From: Pyrobaculum islandicum DSM 4184
GTDB lineage: Archaea; Thermoproteota; Thermoprotei; Thermoproteales; Thermoproteaceae
Direction of reading: 5' to 3'
Assembly (NCBI RefSeq): GCF_000015205.1
Contig: NC_008701.1
Location: 124,001 to 188,000, forward strand
DNA length: 64,000 nucleotides
Part shown: positions 9,105 through 18,399 of the stretch, piece after piece
Layout of the letters: the number at the start of each line of letters is the position of its first letter
Numbering within the stretch: the first letter of the stretch is position 1
Translations under genes and position numbers: made by a program
Notes under the pieces: generated by a model
What the model was told of the DNA's origin: nothing
Databases searched by the model: none
What the model saw: the letters and a program-made list of their open reading frames with translations, nothing else

Positions 9105-10225
9105 AAGTCGCCATATTCTCCGAGTCTCTCTGGCCGTTGGGGGAGGGCGGCGCGGAGCTCGCTACGTACCTCTACGCGAGGTTGCTCACCAAGTTGGGCG
9201 TCAAGATTAGGGTCTACGTGAGACGGGGAGGCGCGAGGTGGGAGGGGCTTGAGGTGGTGGAGTTGGGGGGCGCCGGGACAAGGAAGTTCCACGCCCCACC
9301 GCTGGGGGCGAGAAGGGCATTGGAGTGGTGTGACGTGGCCTACTTCGCCTCGGCCTACTGGGAGCTGGTGCCTCTGGCAAAAAGGATGGGAAAGAGGACA
9401 GTTGTCCATATACATAGCTACGATCCAGCATGTCCCGTGGGGACGCTTTTCAACACGCCGGCCGGCTCCGTCTGCCGCCCGGAGATGAGAAGGTGCTGGG
9501 GCTGTATATACCTCCAGGAGAGATCGTTAGGACGCCCCTTCTGGAGGGCTGTGGCCTCGCAGGTTTTAAACGGTTTGTCCAGCCCATTGTTCACAAAGGC
9601 TGTGAGGTCAACAGACGCGTTGGTGTTTGTATCTGAGGCGCAACGTAGACTCTTCGCCGAGCACTTCGGCGACATGCCTAAGAGCCACGTGGTGTACAAC
9701 CCGGCGCCTCCTCTACCGCACCTCCCGCCCGGCGGGAGGGCAGTGGGCTACTTCGGGGGGCTAAGCCCTTGGAAGGGGGTCTATGTGCTGTTACGCGCAT
9801 GGGCGCGCCTTGGCGGTAGGGCAAGACTGTATATGACGCGGGCCTCCGCCTTGAGGAACCGTCCTCCTGGCGTAGTGGTGCTCGGCGACCTAACGCCGGG
9901 GGAGCTGGAAGAGGTGCATAAGGCGGTGTCTGTGGTGGCCGTCCCCTCCCTCTGGTGGGAGCCCTTTGGCTATGCCGCTCTTGAGGGCTTGGTGAGGGGA
10001 CGCATAGTCGTGGCTTCAGACGTCGGAGGTCTTCCCGAGGTGGTGGGGGGCGCCCCTGGGGCTAGGCTCGTCCCGCCGGGCGACGTAGAGGCACTGGCGG
10101 AGGCTTTGGAGTGGGCTTTAGGAGTAGACGTGGCGGAGCTGGGGGTTAGAAATAGGGAATACGCCCTTAGGAAGTTTGACGGGGTTAGGCTTGCTGAACG
10201 GCTTCTAAAGGTTTTGGAGGGCTAG
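9101..10225 (+). CDS. Family 4 (GT-B) glycosyltransferase
   Basis: The GTG at 9101 overlaps the previous stop and begins VKVAIFSESLWPLGEGGAE, the usual start of GT4 enzymes, giving 374 residues. The N-terminal Rossmann domain has the glycine-rich GGAE loop; the C-terminal domain has GYFGGLSPWKGV and PSLWWEPFGYAALEGLVRG, the E-x7-E type motif that binds the nucleotide sugar. It would add a hexose to the growing surface glycan in the cytoplasm. Its 3' end overlaps the 3' end of the convergent GltB-like gene by 41 bp. Confidence 0.85.
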   Translation: MKVAIFSESLWPLGEGGAELATYLYARLLTKLGVKIRVYVRRGGARWEGLEVVELGGAGTRKFHAPPLGARRALEWCDVAYFASAYWELVPLAKRMGKRTVVHIHSYDPACPVGTLFNTPAGSVCRPEMRRCWGCIYLQERSLGRPFWRAVASQVLNGLSSPLFTKAVRSTDALVFVSEAQRRLFAEHFGDMPKSHVVYNPAPPLPHLPPGGRAVGYFGGLSPWKGVYVLLRAWARLGGRARLYMTRASALRNRPPGVVVLGDLTPGELEEVHKAVSVVAVPSLWWEPFGYAALEGLVRGRIVVASDVGGLPEVVGGAPGARLVPPGDVEALAEALEWALGVDVAELGVRNREYALRKFDGVRLAERLLKVLEG

Positions 10226-11570
10226 CGTATATATATGGGATTGATAACATCTCGGCCAGCTCTTTAGTTGCGGCGGCTACGTCCTCGGGGGCTAGGTCTC
10301 TGACGTCGTATTTGCCGAGGGCAGAGACGGCCATCTGTATTTCTAACTTTAGCGACTCTATGTACTTCGACACGCCCTCCTCTCCCTTTGTCAACGCCGC
10401 TATTAAGAAGGGTCTTGCCATGTAGACCGCCGTTGCGCCGAGGGCAACCGCCTTGACCACGTGTCCGCCGTTGTAGAGCCGGCCGGCGATGAGGAGGGAG
10501 GTCTTCACCCCCGCCTCTCTAGCCGCTTTTATGTACTTCAGCCCGACCACCGTGGGGTAGCCCAGGTCCTTTAGGGCGACGGTGGGGGCCATCCCCGTGC
10601 CGCCCTCCTTCCCGTCTATAACCACGGCGTCTGCCCCCTCTCTGCTCGCCACCTCTATCACCTCGGCGGCGTCTCTAAAGGGCCCTAGCTTGATCCAGAT
10701 CTTTGCCTTTGGATACGCCGTCTTCATAAACCTTATGGCGCCCGTCAGTATCTCCCTTGTGAATGTGCCCGGGACGGAGTAGCGCGTGGCGTACTTCCCA
10801 CCGTCGTAATCTATTAGATATTTCCGCCTCAGCTTCTCAGCCTGCTCCTTGGGGATCTTGATGACGCCGCCGAGGCCGGGCTTGGCCCCCTGCCCCACCT
10901 TTATCTCGAAGCCGATCCTACCCTCCTCCACGTACTGCTCCAGATCCTTATCGCTGTAGACTCTGTTCCACAGCTCGTCGTAGGCGTCCTCCACGCTCTC
11001 TTGGATAAACACCCCGCCGTGTTTTCCCATGTTGGTCAAATAGGCTAGGAGCCGCTCCTTGAAAGAGGGGTGGCCCCGCGTGATCCTCCTAGAGTACCCC
11101 CTCACCGTGGCCACGTTTTCCCCGATGCCGAGGGGGATGCCCGCCTTGGCGGCCGCCTTCGCTATAGCGATGGCGGTTTTACTGGCCACATCTGTAGAGC
11201 CCATGGACCCCACCACCACGGGCATCGACGCTGGGAAGCCCCCCACCAAAGTCTCGGTGTTGACGTCGGCGAAGGTGGGCTCCCGGAGCAACTCGGCGGC
11301 TTTCTTCAGCCTGAGGGGGGTGAAGGCGGGAGGCATCAGCAAGATGTCGTCGAGAGTGTAGAAGCGGGGGCATCCCCGCCTGTGTACCCCAGCGCCGAGT
11401 ACAGCGCTTCCATATGAGGCGAGGAGTCCAAAGGGGTATACGGCCTCTTTGCCTCTGAGCGCCCGGTAGGCTATCTCGTCCACTGGGTAGTCTTTGAAAA
11501 ACTCTCTGAAGCCCCTTATCCCAAAGTAGAGTCCCCTAAGCCTAAGGATGAGTTTGGCAAGTAGAAGCAT
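10185..11570 (-). CDS. Glutamate synthase FMN-binding (GltS) domain protein
   Basis: This protein is the isolated synthase (FMN barrel) domain of glutamate synthase large subunit: PVVVGSMGSTDVASKTAIAIAKAA, then IWIKLGPFRDAAEV, DAVVIDGKEGGTGMAP and the phosphate-binding LLIAGRLYNGGHV. It would make glutamate from 2-oxoglutarate and ammonia delivered by a partner amidotransferase. I chose the ATG at 11570 (461 aa), since TATTATAGAAAAAT lies about 25 nt upstream; a longer TTG start is less likely. Only one cysteine is visible (GCPRF), so the 3Fe-4S cysteine cluster of classical GltB appears to be missing. It follows the separate amidotransferase and glutamine synthetase genes on the same strand. 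Confidence 0.82.
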   Translation of the reverse strand: MLLLAKLILRLRGLYFGIRGFREFFKDYPVDEIAYRALRGKEAVYPFGLLASYGSAVLGAGVHRRGCPRFYTLDDILLMPPAFTPLRLKKAAELLREPTFADVNTETLVGGFPASMPVVVGSMGSTDVASKTAIAIAKAAAKAGIPLGIGENVATVRGYSRRITRGHPSFKERLLAYLTNMGKHGGVFIQESVEDAYDELWNRVYSDKDLEQYVEEGRIGFEIKVGQGAKPGLGGVIKIPKEQAEKLRRKYLIDYDGGKYATRYSVPGTFTREILTGAIRFMKTAYPKAKIWIKLGPFRDAAEVIEVASREGADAVVIDGKEGGTGMAPTVALKDLGYPTVVGLKYIKAAREAGVKTSLLIAGRLYNGGHVVKAVALGATAVYMARPFLIAALTKGEEGVSKYIESLKLEIQMAVSALGKYDVRDLAPEDVAAATKELAEMLSIPYIYASPPKPLEAVQQA

Positions 11571-11700
11571 ATGCGGCGGCGCGGCCACTATTTTTCTATA
11601 ATACGTGCACAAAATACAGACAGGCCGGGGACATAGAGGTATTTGTTATCTAGATACGCCGGGCGTGGCGGGACATTGTCTTGAAAAGCCGGTCTTTAGG

Positions 11701-12363
11701 CTAGAATTTTACCACTACTGTTTTCCCGTTTTCTAGAGGCTTCCAGCCTTCGCGTTGGCCTAGGGGCTCCGAGGCGATTATGCCGTCTTTCTCCACAGGC
11801 ACAAAGTGGGGGTGTTCGCTCCCTCTGTAGGTATAGAAGATGGCTAAGCCTGCGAGGTCTACAAAGACAAAGTTCAGGACGGGCTCCTGGGGGTCTAGGT
11901 AGGGCTTTGCTAACTTTGCGGCTTTCCTCACTGCGGTCTCGTCTCCGCCCAACGCTATTATTGCCTTGAGTAAAAGCTCGCTGTCTGTGGAGCCGTCTAG
12001 CTCTCCCACTTCAACTCCTTCTTCTCTAAGGGCGGCTTTGTACCGCTCTCTGTCTATAGTGCCATTGTGAGCTATGGCGTATCTCCCCCTCACGATGGGG
12101 TGGGTGTTCTCTAACGTCGGCTCACCTACCGATGCCAACCTGCTGTGTAGTATATACAGTATATATCCGTCTGGGGGCTCTACATAGTCTTCCCATATCG
12201 GCCTAATGGATTTATATAGTCCGTAGGACCCTGGGCGTGTCCAGAGCGCGCCCCAGCCCGACCCGTGGCTCCAGCCCATGGTTCGGTCTCTCCTGGAGAC
12301 TTGGACAAAATCGAGGAGGATGTCTCTGGGGGGTTTTCCAAGGGAAAAAAGAATTCTACACAT
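11701..12363 (-). CDS. Class II glutamine amidotransferase (stand-alone GltB N-domain)
   Basis: The start is fixed by the nucleophile: ATG at 12363 is followed at once by Cys (MCRILFSLG), and removal of Met exposes the catalytic Cys of Ntn-type amidotransferases. Further motifs are GWSHGSGWG, NTHPIVRGRYAIAHNGTID and DGSTDSELLLKAI. At 220 residues it is about half the length of a GltB amidotransferase domain and also resembles YafJ/GatII-like proteins. The ATG shares a base with the glutamine synthetase stop (TAATG), so the two are translationally coupled. It probably provides ammonia to the GltS-domain protein encoded downstream. Confidence 0.8.
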   Translation of the reverse strand: MCRILFSLGKPPRDILLDFVQVSRRDRTMGWSHGSGWGALWTRPGSYGLYKSIRPIWEDYVEPPDGYILYILHSRLASVGEPTLENTHPIVRGRYAIAHNGTIDRERYKAALREEGVEVGELDGSTDSELLLKAIIALGGDETAVRKAAKLAKPYLDPQEPVLNFVFVDLAGLAIFYTYRGSEHPHFVPVEKDGIIASEPLGQREGWKPLENGKTVVVKF

Positions 12364-13658
12364 TAAACAGTGGTTAGATACTGCTCGTACTCCCAAGGCG
12401 TGATGGTGTTCCAAGTCTTCTCCCACTGGTATTGTTGGACGTAGCTCTGCCACTCTGCTTGCTTCACACCGAGGTAGGCCTTTACGATCTCGCTTGGTAG
12501 TTCTCTCGCAATTTTGCCCTCCTCCATGTATTTCAGCGCGGCGCCGAGGTTAGGCGGCGTCTCTCTGACGCCCTGTAGGTCATAAGCCACCTCTTGGACG
12601 GGGGGCGGCGGCTCTATCTTGTTCTCTAGGCCTTCTAGTCCTGCCAACACCATGGCGGCGAAGGCTAGATATGGGTTCATGGAGGGGTCTGGGTGTCTGT
12701 ACTCAATCCTGTTTATCTTCCCGCCGTAGTACGGCACGCGCACCATGGCTGAACGGTTGCCGAGGCCCCACACGACGCGGGTAGGCGCCTCGTGGTGTGG
12801 CACTAGGCGTTTGTAAGAATTAACGGTTGGCGCCACGATCGCGGATATAGATATGGCGTTGTTTAATATCCCGCCGACGACCCACTTAAGCTCCTGGGTT
12901 GGCTCTTTCACCGAGGCCATTAGGTTCTTCCCGTCTTTCCACACAGATATGTGGGTGTGGGCGCCGCTTCCGTTCATGCCCCAGAAGGGCTTTGGCATAA
13001 AGGTGGCGATGTAGCCATATTTGGCGGCTATGGCTTTTGCCATAATTTTAAACACCAGTATTGAGTCTGCTACTTTTAACGGGTTGCCGTATGGGATATT
13101 TACCTCGAACTGGGAGGGCGCAACTTCGTGGTGGGTCTTAGTCTCGCCGAGCCCCGCCGCGGCGAAGTTCTCCATAATCTCCTCTACTACCTTTCTAGTT
13201 GCTCCCGGCGGTACGTCGAAGTAGCCAGCTCTCTCCGGTAACTCCGGCGGGTTGCCCCGCACGATGAAGTACTCTATCTCTACGCCGATTTTAAACTGAT
13301 AGCCGCGTTTCTCTGCCCTCTCGAGGGCCTGCTTAAGCACGTTACGTGGATCTAATGGAGATGGCGCATTGCCGTCTAGAGTGTTGGTGAAGACATAGGC
13401 GGCCTTCCCGCCGTTCCAACTCTCCACATATACGGCAGATGGGTCAACCACGGCAACAAAGTCGCTTCTGTTCACAGTGCTGTAGGCGGGGATAGAGGAG
13501 CCGTCGTAGGGAACGCCGTCGATAAACGCATCTCTAGCCATGTCGATTGGCATTATATCGACACGCGGTCTGCCGTAGATGTCTACAATTACAAAGTAGA
13601 TGTATTTAACGCCTGCGCCTTTTAACACCCTCCATATGTCTAATCCCTCTACCTGCAT
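12363..13658 (-). CDS. glnA: Glutamine synthetase type I
   Basis: The 431-residue protein has the GSI signatures: PYDGSSIPAYSTVNRSDF (beta-grasp), GVEIEYFIV and HHEVAPSQFEVN (metal-binding glutamates), MPKPFWGMNGSGAHTHISVW (ATP and glutamate sites) and NRSAMVRVPYYGGKINRIEYRH. I chose the ATG at 13658 (MQVEGLDIW) because ACATATATTC lies about 25 nt upstream and the 38 codons before it are not GS-like. It condenses ammonia and glutamate in the cytoplasm and leads an operon with the amidotransferase and, after a short gap, the GltS-domain protein. No adenylylation Tyr was confirmed. Confidence 0.93.
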   Translation of the reverse strand: MQVEGLDIWRVLKGAGVKYIYFVIVDIYGRPRVDIMPIDMARDAFIDGVPYDGSSIPAYSTVNRSDFVAVVDPSAVYVESWNGGKAAYVFTNTLDGNAPSPLDPRNVLKQALERAEKRGYQFKIGVEIEYFIVRGNPPELPERAGYFDVPPGATRKVVEEIMENFAAAGLGETKTHHEVAPSQFEVNIPYGNPLKVADSILVFKIMAKAIAAKYGYIATFMPKPFWGMNGSGAHTHISVWKDGKNLMASVKEPTQELKWVVGGILNNAISISAIVAPTVNSYKRLVPHHEAPTRVVWGLGNRSAMVRVPYYGGKINRIEYRHPDPSMNPYLAFAAMVLAGLEGLENKIEPPPPVQEVAYDLQGVRETPPNLGAALKYMEEGKIARELPSEIVKAYLGVKQAEWQSYVQQYQWEKTWNTITPWEYEQYLTTV

Positions 13659-13676
13659 AAACCGCGGAGATGTGGG

Positions 13677-13690
13677 GAATATATGTTTTT
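13677..13690 (-). promoter_or_regulatory. TATA box of the glnA operon
   Basis: On the minus strand AAAAACATATATTCC lies about 25 nt before the ATG at 13658, the spacing of leaderless Pyrobaculum genes. It supports the chosen glnA start. Confidence 0.5.
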
Positions 13691-13810
13691 CGGATAGGCT
13701 ATTTACATACGTCGGCGGAATATTTAGAATACAAAACCAAAAAACCAGGGGGATCAAAGTATGCCATACCATAAGCCCCTGTTGTACGTTGTAAAAATTC
13801 TAAGATTTTG

Positions 13811-14698
13811 CTAGACGATTTTAAGCTCAATAACGCGGTTATCTATCACAACGGCGCTTTTCTTAAGCTGAAATTTATACATGACGTGCGGTTTTGTAAT
13901 CACAATGTAGGAATGTATCAAAACGTCGTCAGGCGGCACTTCGTTTGTCACTAATATAACACGTAGGCCAAATTTTGCGCTTTCAAAAACAAGATGGCGT
14001 ACCACCTCCCCCCTCTTGAGGACGTTTTGAGCCTCGTCAACTATCAACAGTTTCCTCGGGCGATGCGACACGCCCTCTCTCTGCATTCTATCATAGAGCA
14101 GGGCGAGGACAAAAAGAGAAATCATCACTTTCTCTTCGTAGAGCCGGAGCTTAGAGAGGTCAATGACAACAGTTCTCTTTAGCTTAAGTAGGAGATCCAG
14201 GGGGATCTTCCCCCTTTCGAGAACTTCTACGATATACTCCAGTCTCCTGGCGATGGCGGCGCGCATCTCTACCTCCGCCCTAGACGTGACGAGAAAACTC
14301 TCTAACGCCTCAAGTACGTCGCCGATTTTTCTAATCTCGGCGTTTCTAATAGCTCTATAGAGAAAGTAGATAGAGGGTTCGTTAAGATTTAGAGAGAGGC
14401 CAATTATCTCTGTGAGAAGTTTCTTATCAAAATTTCTAAAGTCGTATTTTAGAAGTCTAGCATCTACCCTAAGCCCTACGTCATACTCCCCAACCCAGTC
14501 GAGAATAAGCGCGGGGAGGCCAGACCTCTTTACAATCTTCTTCGCCAAGCGGCTCTTGCCGCTACGTGTCGGGCCTAGAATAACCACATGTCTGTCAAGA
14601 GGTAGAAAAACGGGAAACCCCCACCTCAGCCCTACAAAAACCCCGTCTTGCGACAGGAGGAGAAATATAAAAAACGCAATAGCTACAACCTCCCACAC
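13811..14698 (-). CDS. HerA/VirB4-like membrane-anchored P-loop ATPase
   Basis: The protein opens with a transmembrane segment (VVAIAFFIFLLLS), then has Walker A GPTRSGKS at residues 42-49 and Walker B KLLIVDEAQN in the second half, with a sensor-like VILVTNEV after it. This is the layout of small HerA-FtsK type ATPases (DUF87-like), which pump or move DNA. At 295 residues it lacks the extra barrel domain of true HerA. No nuclease partner (NurA) is adjacent, so a role in DNA transfer or element mobilisation is a guess. It lies beside TnpB scars. Confidence 0.65.
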   Translation of the reverse strand: MWEVVAIAFFIFLLLSQDGVFVGLRWGFPVFLPLDRHVVILGPTRSGKSRLAKKIVKRSGLPALILDWVGEYDVGLRVDARLLKYDFRNFDKKLLTEIIGLSLNLNEPSIYFLYRAIRNAEIRKIGDVLEALESFLVTSRAEVEMRAAIARRLEYIVEVLERGKIPLDLLLKLKRTVVIDLSKLRLYEEKVMISLFVLALLYDRMQREGVSHRPRKLLIVDEAQNVLKRGEVVRHLVFESAKFGLRVILVTNEVPPDDVLIHSYIVITKPHVMYKFQLKKSAVVIDNRVIELKIV

Positions 14699-14742
14699 AT
14701 ATACCTTTAAAGATTATAAACAAATTACGACCGCGCCGTCTG

Positions 14743-14905
14743 TCCCTAGGCGCAACAGCCTAGGGACTTTCTCCTCGTCGTCATCGGCACCCACGGTACC
14801 TCAGGCGTGGTGCCGAGCGGCACGCGGCCCTCCGCGAATGCCCTCTTCTCGATGTTTACCACCGCGGCGATCCCCTCCCGCCTTAGGGTTTCAATCAGTT
14901 CCATG
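14743..14905 (-). pseudogene. TnpB 3'-end remnant (family of 1779-3149)
   Basis: The minus strand reads out a decayed tnpB end: frames with EGRVPLG, TPEV and a final RRKSLG, close to the C-terminus of the intact TnpB at 3149. It finishes in the same TCCCTAGGC/GCCTAGGGA right-end hairpin (14743-14766), preceded by CGCGCCGTCTG. The rest of the gene is missing. Confidence 0.7.
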
Positions 14906-15145
14906 AACTACTCCACCGTGAGGTATTGTTCTGTTTGGCCCATAGATATGTACGGCACGGGGAGAAAAGTCTGCACCTCGGCGGCTTATACACAAAGCCC
15001 AGACCGCGGCGCCGAAGCGTAAGACAATACGCCACACCGCCGGCCGAAGACGCCGATAACTATGGGCAGAGGTATCAAGAGCTAATAGAGAAGACAAACC
15101 CGCCCCGGCGACTACCTCACTTTTAACCCCCTAACTACTCCTCAT
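14906..15145 (+). pseudogene. TnpB C-terminal remnant of a second family
   Basis: The plus strand ends in a frame reading RYQELIEKTNPPRRLPHF and stop, matching the C-terminal RRYWELLEKAKQPTSP of other scars here (19870-19945, 26890, 17480). The preceding 150 bases (from GTGAGGTATT) are also shared with 19746 and 49548. Stops and frameshifts rule out function. The GC-rich right-end segment follows directly. Confidence 0.55.
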
Positions 15146-15307
15146 ACATGAACGACGTCTGGCCCCCGGGGCAGCAGACGGGGGTGCGAAGACAGATACA
15201 AAATAAACAACTAGCGGCCGGCCCCATATGACCCGCCCCCCGCCCCGGTGCACCCGAGGCGGGCCCTTAAGTCCCCCAGGGAGGGGCCAAGAAAAAGATA
15301 GGGGGAC
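15146..15307 (+). repeat. GC-rich structured right-end segment, copy A (candidate omega-RNA)
   Basis: This segment directly follows the TnpB C-terminal remnant and matches 49947-50110 closely along its length. It contains GC-rich inverted repeats, including GGGCCC ... GGGGCC around a CCCCC/GGGG core, and ends AAGATAGGGGGAC. Position and structure fit the right end and omega-RNA scaffold of an IS200/IS605 element, but transcription is not shown. Confidence 0.5.
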
Positions 15308-15628
15308 GTTAAGGATGTTTTCTCTTGACAAGCGGCGAGACTTCCCGACGTCTTGTGGCGTTGTAGTGCCGCTGGGAACCGGCGGCGTATAAGCAGCGCA
15401 GTCGGATACTTTAGTAACTTAATCCTAATCTGAAGGGCGAGGTTTCAAGCCCGAATAATCGGGTCGGATTATGATATACAAGCGCATTCTAATCTAGGGA
15501 CTTCACTTCTGTTGCTACACGCCGTTTGAGCTTGGGGCGGTTTTCTTCTTCGCGTTTATTGGGAAAGCTTCCGCGCTTTTATACACACGAAAGGCTTAAA
15601 TACGCATGGCACATCTGCGGTGGTGGTG
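15308..15628. other. Gene-free stretch with a solo hairpin motif
   Basis: No gene is seen. At 15431-15448 lies AAGGGCGAGGTTTCAAG, half of a motif that recurs as a full stem-loop at 19586 and elsewhere, followed by a segment (CGAATAATCGGG ... ATTATGA) also shared with 19612-19637. It is probably a left-end scar of a TnpB-type element. Confidence 0.4.
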
Positions 15629-17032
15629 CTAACAAGCGGGTACTCTGCCTTCTAGATATTTGACAAGCTTTTCTACAAGTCCCCCGTCGTATACCACACG
15701 AGCTATTTTACCGTTTTTTAACTCGAGGCGTTTTATAAACGCCGGGGAGAGGCCGCCGTGGGCTAGGAAATTTCTCGCAGTTCTCTGGTCGACTCCTCTC
15801 TCTGCCAGCCGCCTCCTCTCTTCTTCAACTTCTTTTTTCGCCTCGGCTAGGCTTTCGCTTAACACATCTACATAGCTTTTATCTTCAAGATGTTTCAAAA
15901 CCTCCTCTTTGTGTCTCCAGACGGCGAGCCACAGCTCTGGCCAAACTACTGCATCTAGGCCGTACATCGTGGCTACTACCTTCTGGAGGAGGGCGACTTC
16001 TTGTGTCGCAGTTTTTAAAACTTCAGAGATGTATATCGCGCCGCGTCTTTCATATTCTCTAGCCACTGCGGCGAGATAATCCACAAGCGATGCGGCCGCC
16101 TCGCCGCTGAATATATGGCCTAGCTCTTTCCACACTTGATACATCACCACGTCTACAACAACCTCCGCCCGCTGGTGTTCATATCTAACCACGTGGTTTT
16201 CTAAAACTGGCCTAGACTCCATAAGTCTCGGAGGTTGTTCAGGCAGGCCGAAGGTGGGCTCCCACCCGTCGTATATAGCGCCGGGGAAGCCCAAGGCCGC
16301 CGCGCCATTAGACATAAGCCATATCATCCTACCAAAACGTGTACACCTCGCCTTGCCCACCGCCGTTAAATTACGGAGGGCCGACACCTCTCTAACTCTT
16401 TGTAATACCGTCTGCAGCCCAGACACGTCTAGTATTTTTAACTCTGGCGTCGTCTCCACCCGCGGGGGGCGTACAGATGAGATACAAGTCTTCTCCTCTA
16501 CGTCAGCTGGATACGGCTCAGAGTTGACTAAGACAAGTCTATTCTCCATCCCCCGGCCAATTGCGGCTGCGACAACGGCGTAAAGCGCCGAGACTATGAC
16601 AAAATTTAGGCCGTGGGTTAGGTCTAGAAAGATAAACGAAGCGCCCTCGGCCCCCTCCCACACTGCTTTAAACACGTCTACAAATATGGCCTCGGGAGTC
16701 CCCTCAAATTTCCAGCCGTAGTACAGCCCCATCCCAGGGACAGATATAACTCTCGCCTTAACTCCCAGCTCCTCTGCCCACTTCATATACTGCTCCACGG
16801 CGCGTCTCCTCAAATCGCCGCCCTCCCTTGGGTTAACTACAGAGTCGGAGCCGACTACTAAAAGGTCGACGTCTAAACCAGTTAGGTATTTAAGTAGAGA
16901 CCCGGCGGAGGTACAGCCGACAAATCTAGCAGACCTCCCCCCAAATGCCCTCCCACCCAATTCCTCAGCTACATACCTCGCCCTCTTCCACGCAGGCGGG
17001 TACCCCCACACACTTACTACAAAAACCCTCAC
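15629..17032 (-). CDS. csx1: Csx1-family CARF-HEPN CRISPR-associated RNase
   Basis: The N-terminal half is a CARF domain: MRVFVVSVWGYP, then LDLTHGLNF at residues 136-144, the ligand-binding signature of Csx1/Csm6 proteins. The C-terminal half is helical and ends in a HEPN domain with the RNase motif RNFLAH (R420, H425). Such proteins are activated by cyclic oligoadenylate made by type III Cas10 and then cut RNA non-specifically in the cytoplasm. The length of 467 residues is usual. No cas10, csm/cmr genes or CRISPR array is in the window; a cas6 lies 10 kb away. The start is GTG, with TTTTTAATG about 25 nt upstream. Confidence 0.85.
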   Translation of the reverse strand: MRVFVVSVWGYPPAWKRARYVAEELGGRAFGGRSARFVGCTSAGSLLKYLTGLDVDLLVVGSDSVVNPREGGDLRRRAVEQYMKWAEELGVKARVISVPGMGLYYGWKFEGTPEAIFVDVFKAVWEGAEGASFIFLDLTHGLNFVIVSALYAVVAAAIGRGMENRLVLVNSEPYPADVEEKTCISSVRPPRVETTPELKILDVSGLQTVLQRVREVSALRNLTAVGKARCTRFGRMIWLMSNGAAALGFPGAIYDGWEPTFGLPEQPPRLMESRPVLENHVVRYEHQRAEVVVDVVMYQVWKELGHIFSGEAAASLVDYLAAVAREYERRGAIYISEVLKTATQEVALLQKVVATMYGLDAVVWPELWLAVWRHKEEVLKHLEDKSYVDVLSESLAEAKKEVEEERRRLAERGVDQRTARNFLAHGGLSPAFIKRLELKNGKIARVVYDGGLVEKLVKYLEGRVPAC

Positions 17033-17280
17033 ATCTAGAGAAACACAGTCATTAAAAACAATGCCCTCCCGCCAGATGTCGTTTCCAGGCTGGTTGAGGC
17101 CGTTTTCGCAACCTAGAGAAGTTTGTCTTCCCTTGGGTTATTTCGCGACAGAAGGTGAGAAGATGTTGGATATCCACATCTGTCGAGACGCCTGCCTAAG
17201 ACATCTTAGACATCTCACGACGGCGCCCGGGAGCAAACGGATATCGCCACATCATCTACACGTTTCTCAAACGTCCCTCT
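17033..17280. other. Gene-free stretch upstream of csx1
   Basis: The first 40 bases hold the csx1 promoter. No supported gene was seen in the rest, which borders transposon debris. Confidence 0.3.
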
Positions 17281-17450
17281 ATCTTTCTCTTGGCCCCTCA
17301 CCTGGGGGACTTGGGGGCCCGTCTCGGGTGTGCCGGGGCGAGGGGGCGGGTCACCCGGGGGACGTGGCGCCAAGTCGTTAACTTTCCCCATCTTCGCGCC
17401 CCCGTCAACCGCCCCGGGGGGCCAGGCGCCGTTAATGAAATAGAGAGAGT
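17281..17450 (-). repeat. GC-rich structured right-end segment, copy B (candidate omega-RNA)
   Basis: Read on the minus strand this is the same segment as 15146-15307 and 49947-50110, from CTCGTAACTCTCTC through the GGGCCC ... GGGGCC inverted repeat to GATAGAGGGACG. It lies immediately downstream of a TnpB C-terminal remnant on the same strand. Confidence 0.5.
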
Positions 17451-17775
17451 TACGAGGTTAAAAACACGACTGTCGCCGGAGTGGGGAAAGTTTGTTGTTT
17501 TGTCTTCTGGAGGAGTTCCCAATACCTCTTCTCTGTCTAAATCACGGACACATTGTCTCTATGCGCTCTGAAGCCGCAAGAGGGGCAACGCATGAAGCGG
17601 CCTTTCTCCTCTGCCATCTTAGCCCCGCGACGGGGGCGAACGATCGAATACAGCCGCTCCTCCAAGTACGGAATGCCATACCACTGGGATAACTCCTTCA
17701 ACCTCTTTCTCAGCTGGCCGAGGCCATCGAGGGGTGTATCAAGGCTTTGACGGAGAGATACAGAATGACCGCGCC
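17451..17775 (-). pseudogene. TnpB C-terminal remnant
   Basis: The minus strand encodes GLGQLRKRLKELSQWYGIPY, then LEERLYSIV, GAKMAEEKGRFMRCPSCGF and RAHRDNV, the RuvC-III/zinc-finger end of a TnpB, continuing in another frame to a KKRYWELL-like C-terminus. One zinc ligand pair has changed (VRPRRG where CPKCG is expected). The N-terminal two-thirds are absent. Confidence 0.75.
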
Positions 17776-17960
17776 GCCTGTCCCTACGCCTAGGGACTTT
17801 CTCCTCGCCCACGCCTTCACCGACAGCCCAGCTGTCTCGGGCGCGGGGTCGTGGGGCCCTTCTCTAACGCGGGCCTCATAACACAGCCCTCGTCGGGGTT
17901 AATGGGCGGCGAGATGTCTTCTGCCAGGACAATCTTCAAGTTGACCTGCCCCGTTCTTAT
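17776..17960 (-). pseudogene. TnpB 3'-end remnant (family of 1779-3149)
   Basis: On the minus strand a frame reads VKAWARRKSLG, the conserved end of the first TnpB family, ending in a shortened right-end hairpin TCCCTACGCCTAGGGA (17781-17796). It abuts the other TnpB remnant head to tail, so elements of two families were nested or inserted at one site. Confidence 0.6.
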
Positions 17961-18399
17961 AACACACGTCTCTATTTATTATTCTTCACCACTCTGCCAT
18001 GAAGATATAGACCGCCGGGCATCCCGCCCCAGAGGGCGAGACTTATTGTGGTTACCAAGGGTCACAGGTTCTGTGCCTGCTGTAAGTTCTGCCAATGCCG
18101 ATAGAAGATCACATATCTCGGTAGTGTAACGACTTGTATCTCACCTCGGCACCTCTTTTCAACAAGCCCAATACTCAGGATTTTCACGTCTCTTGACGTC
18201 CGACCTGCAGACTCTCAACGTCTTTTATTATTACTAACAAGCCATGCGTCAAGTTCGAAACAAGCTTAAAGGTCGTAGCTCCCAGAGCTACTACAGTATT
18301 TTTGCCCCACCTTCGTCAACAAACACACGTAGAGTGTAATAATTAATAGTAACGTCCACAGACATGTCTCCCTGAAGGGGGAGGGAATCCGCCGCTGAT
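17961..18399. other. Gene-free stretch with hairpins
   Basis: No gene is seen. CCGCCCCAGAGGGCGAGAC at about 18024-18042 is a variant of the solo hairpin motif found elsewhere, and GTAGCT/AGCTAC near 18275-18291 forms a small perfect stem. The remainder is unremarkable. Confidence 0.3.
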
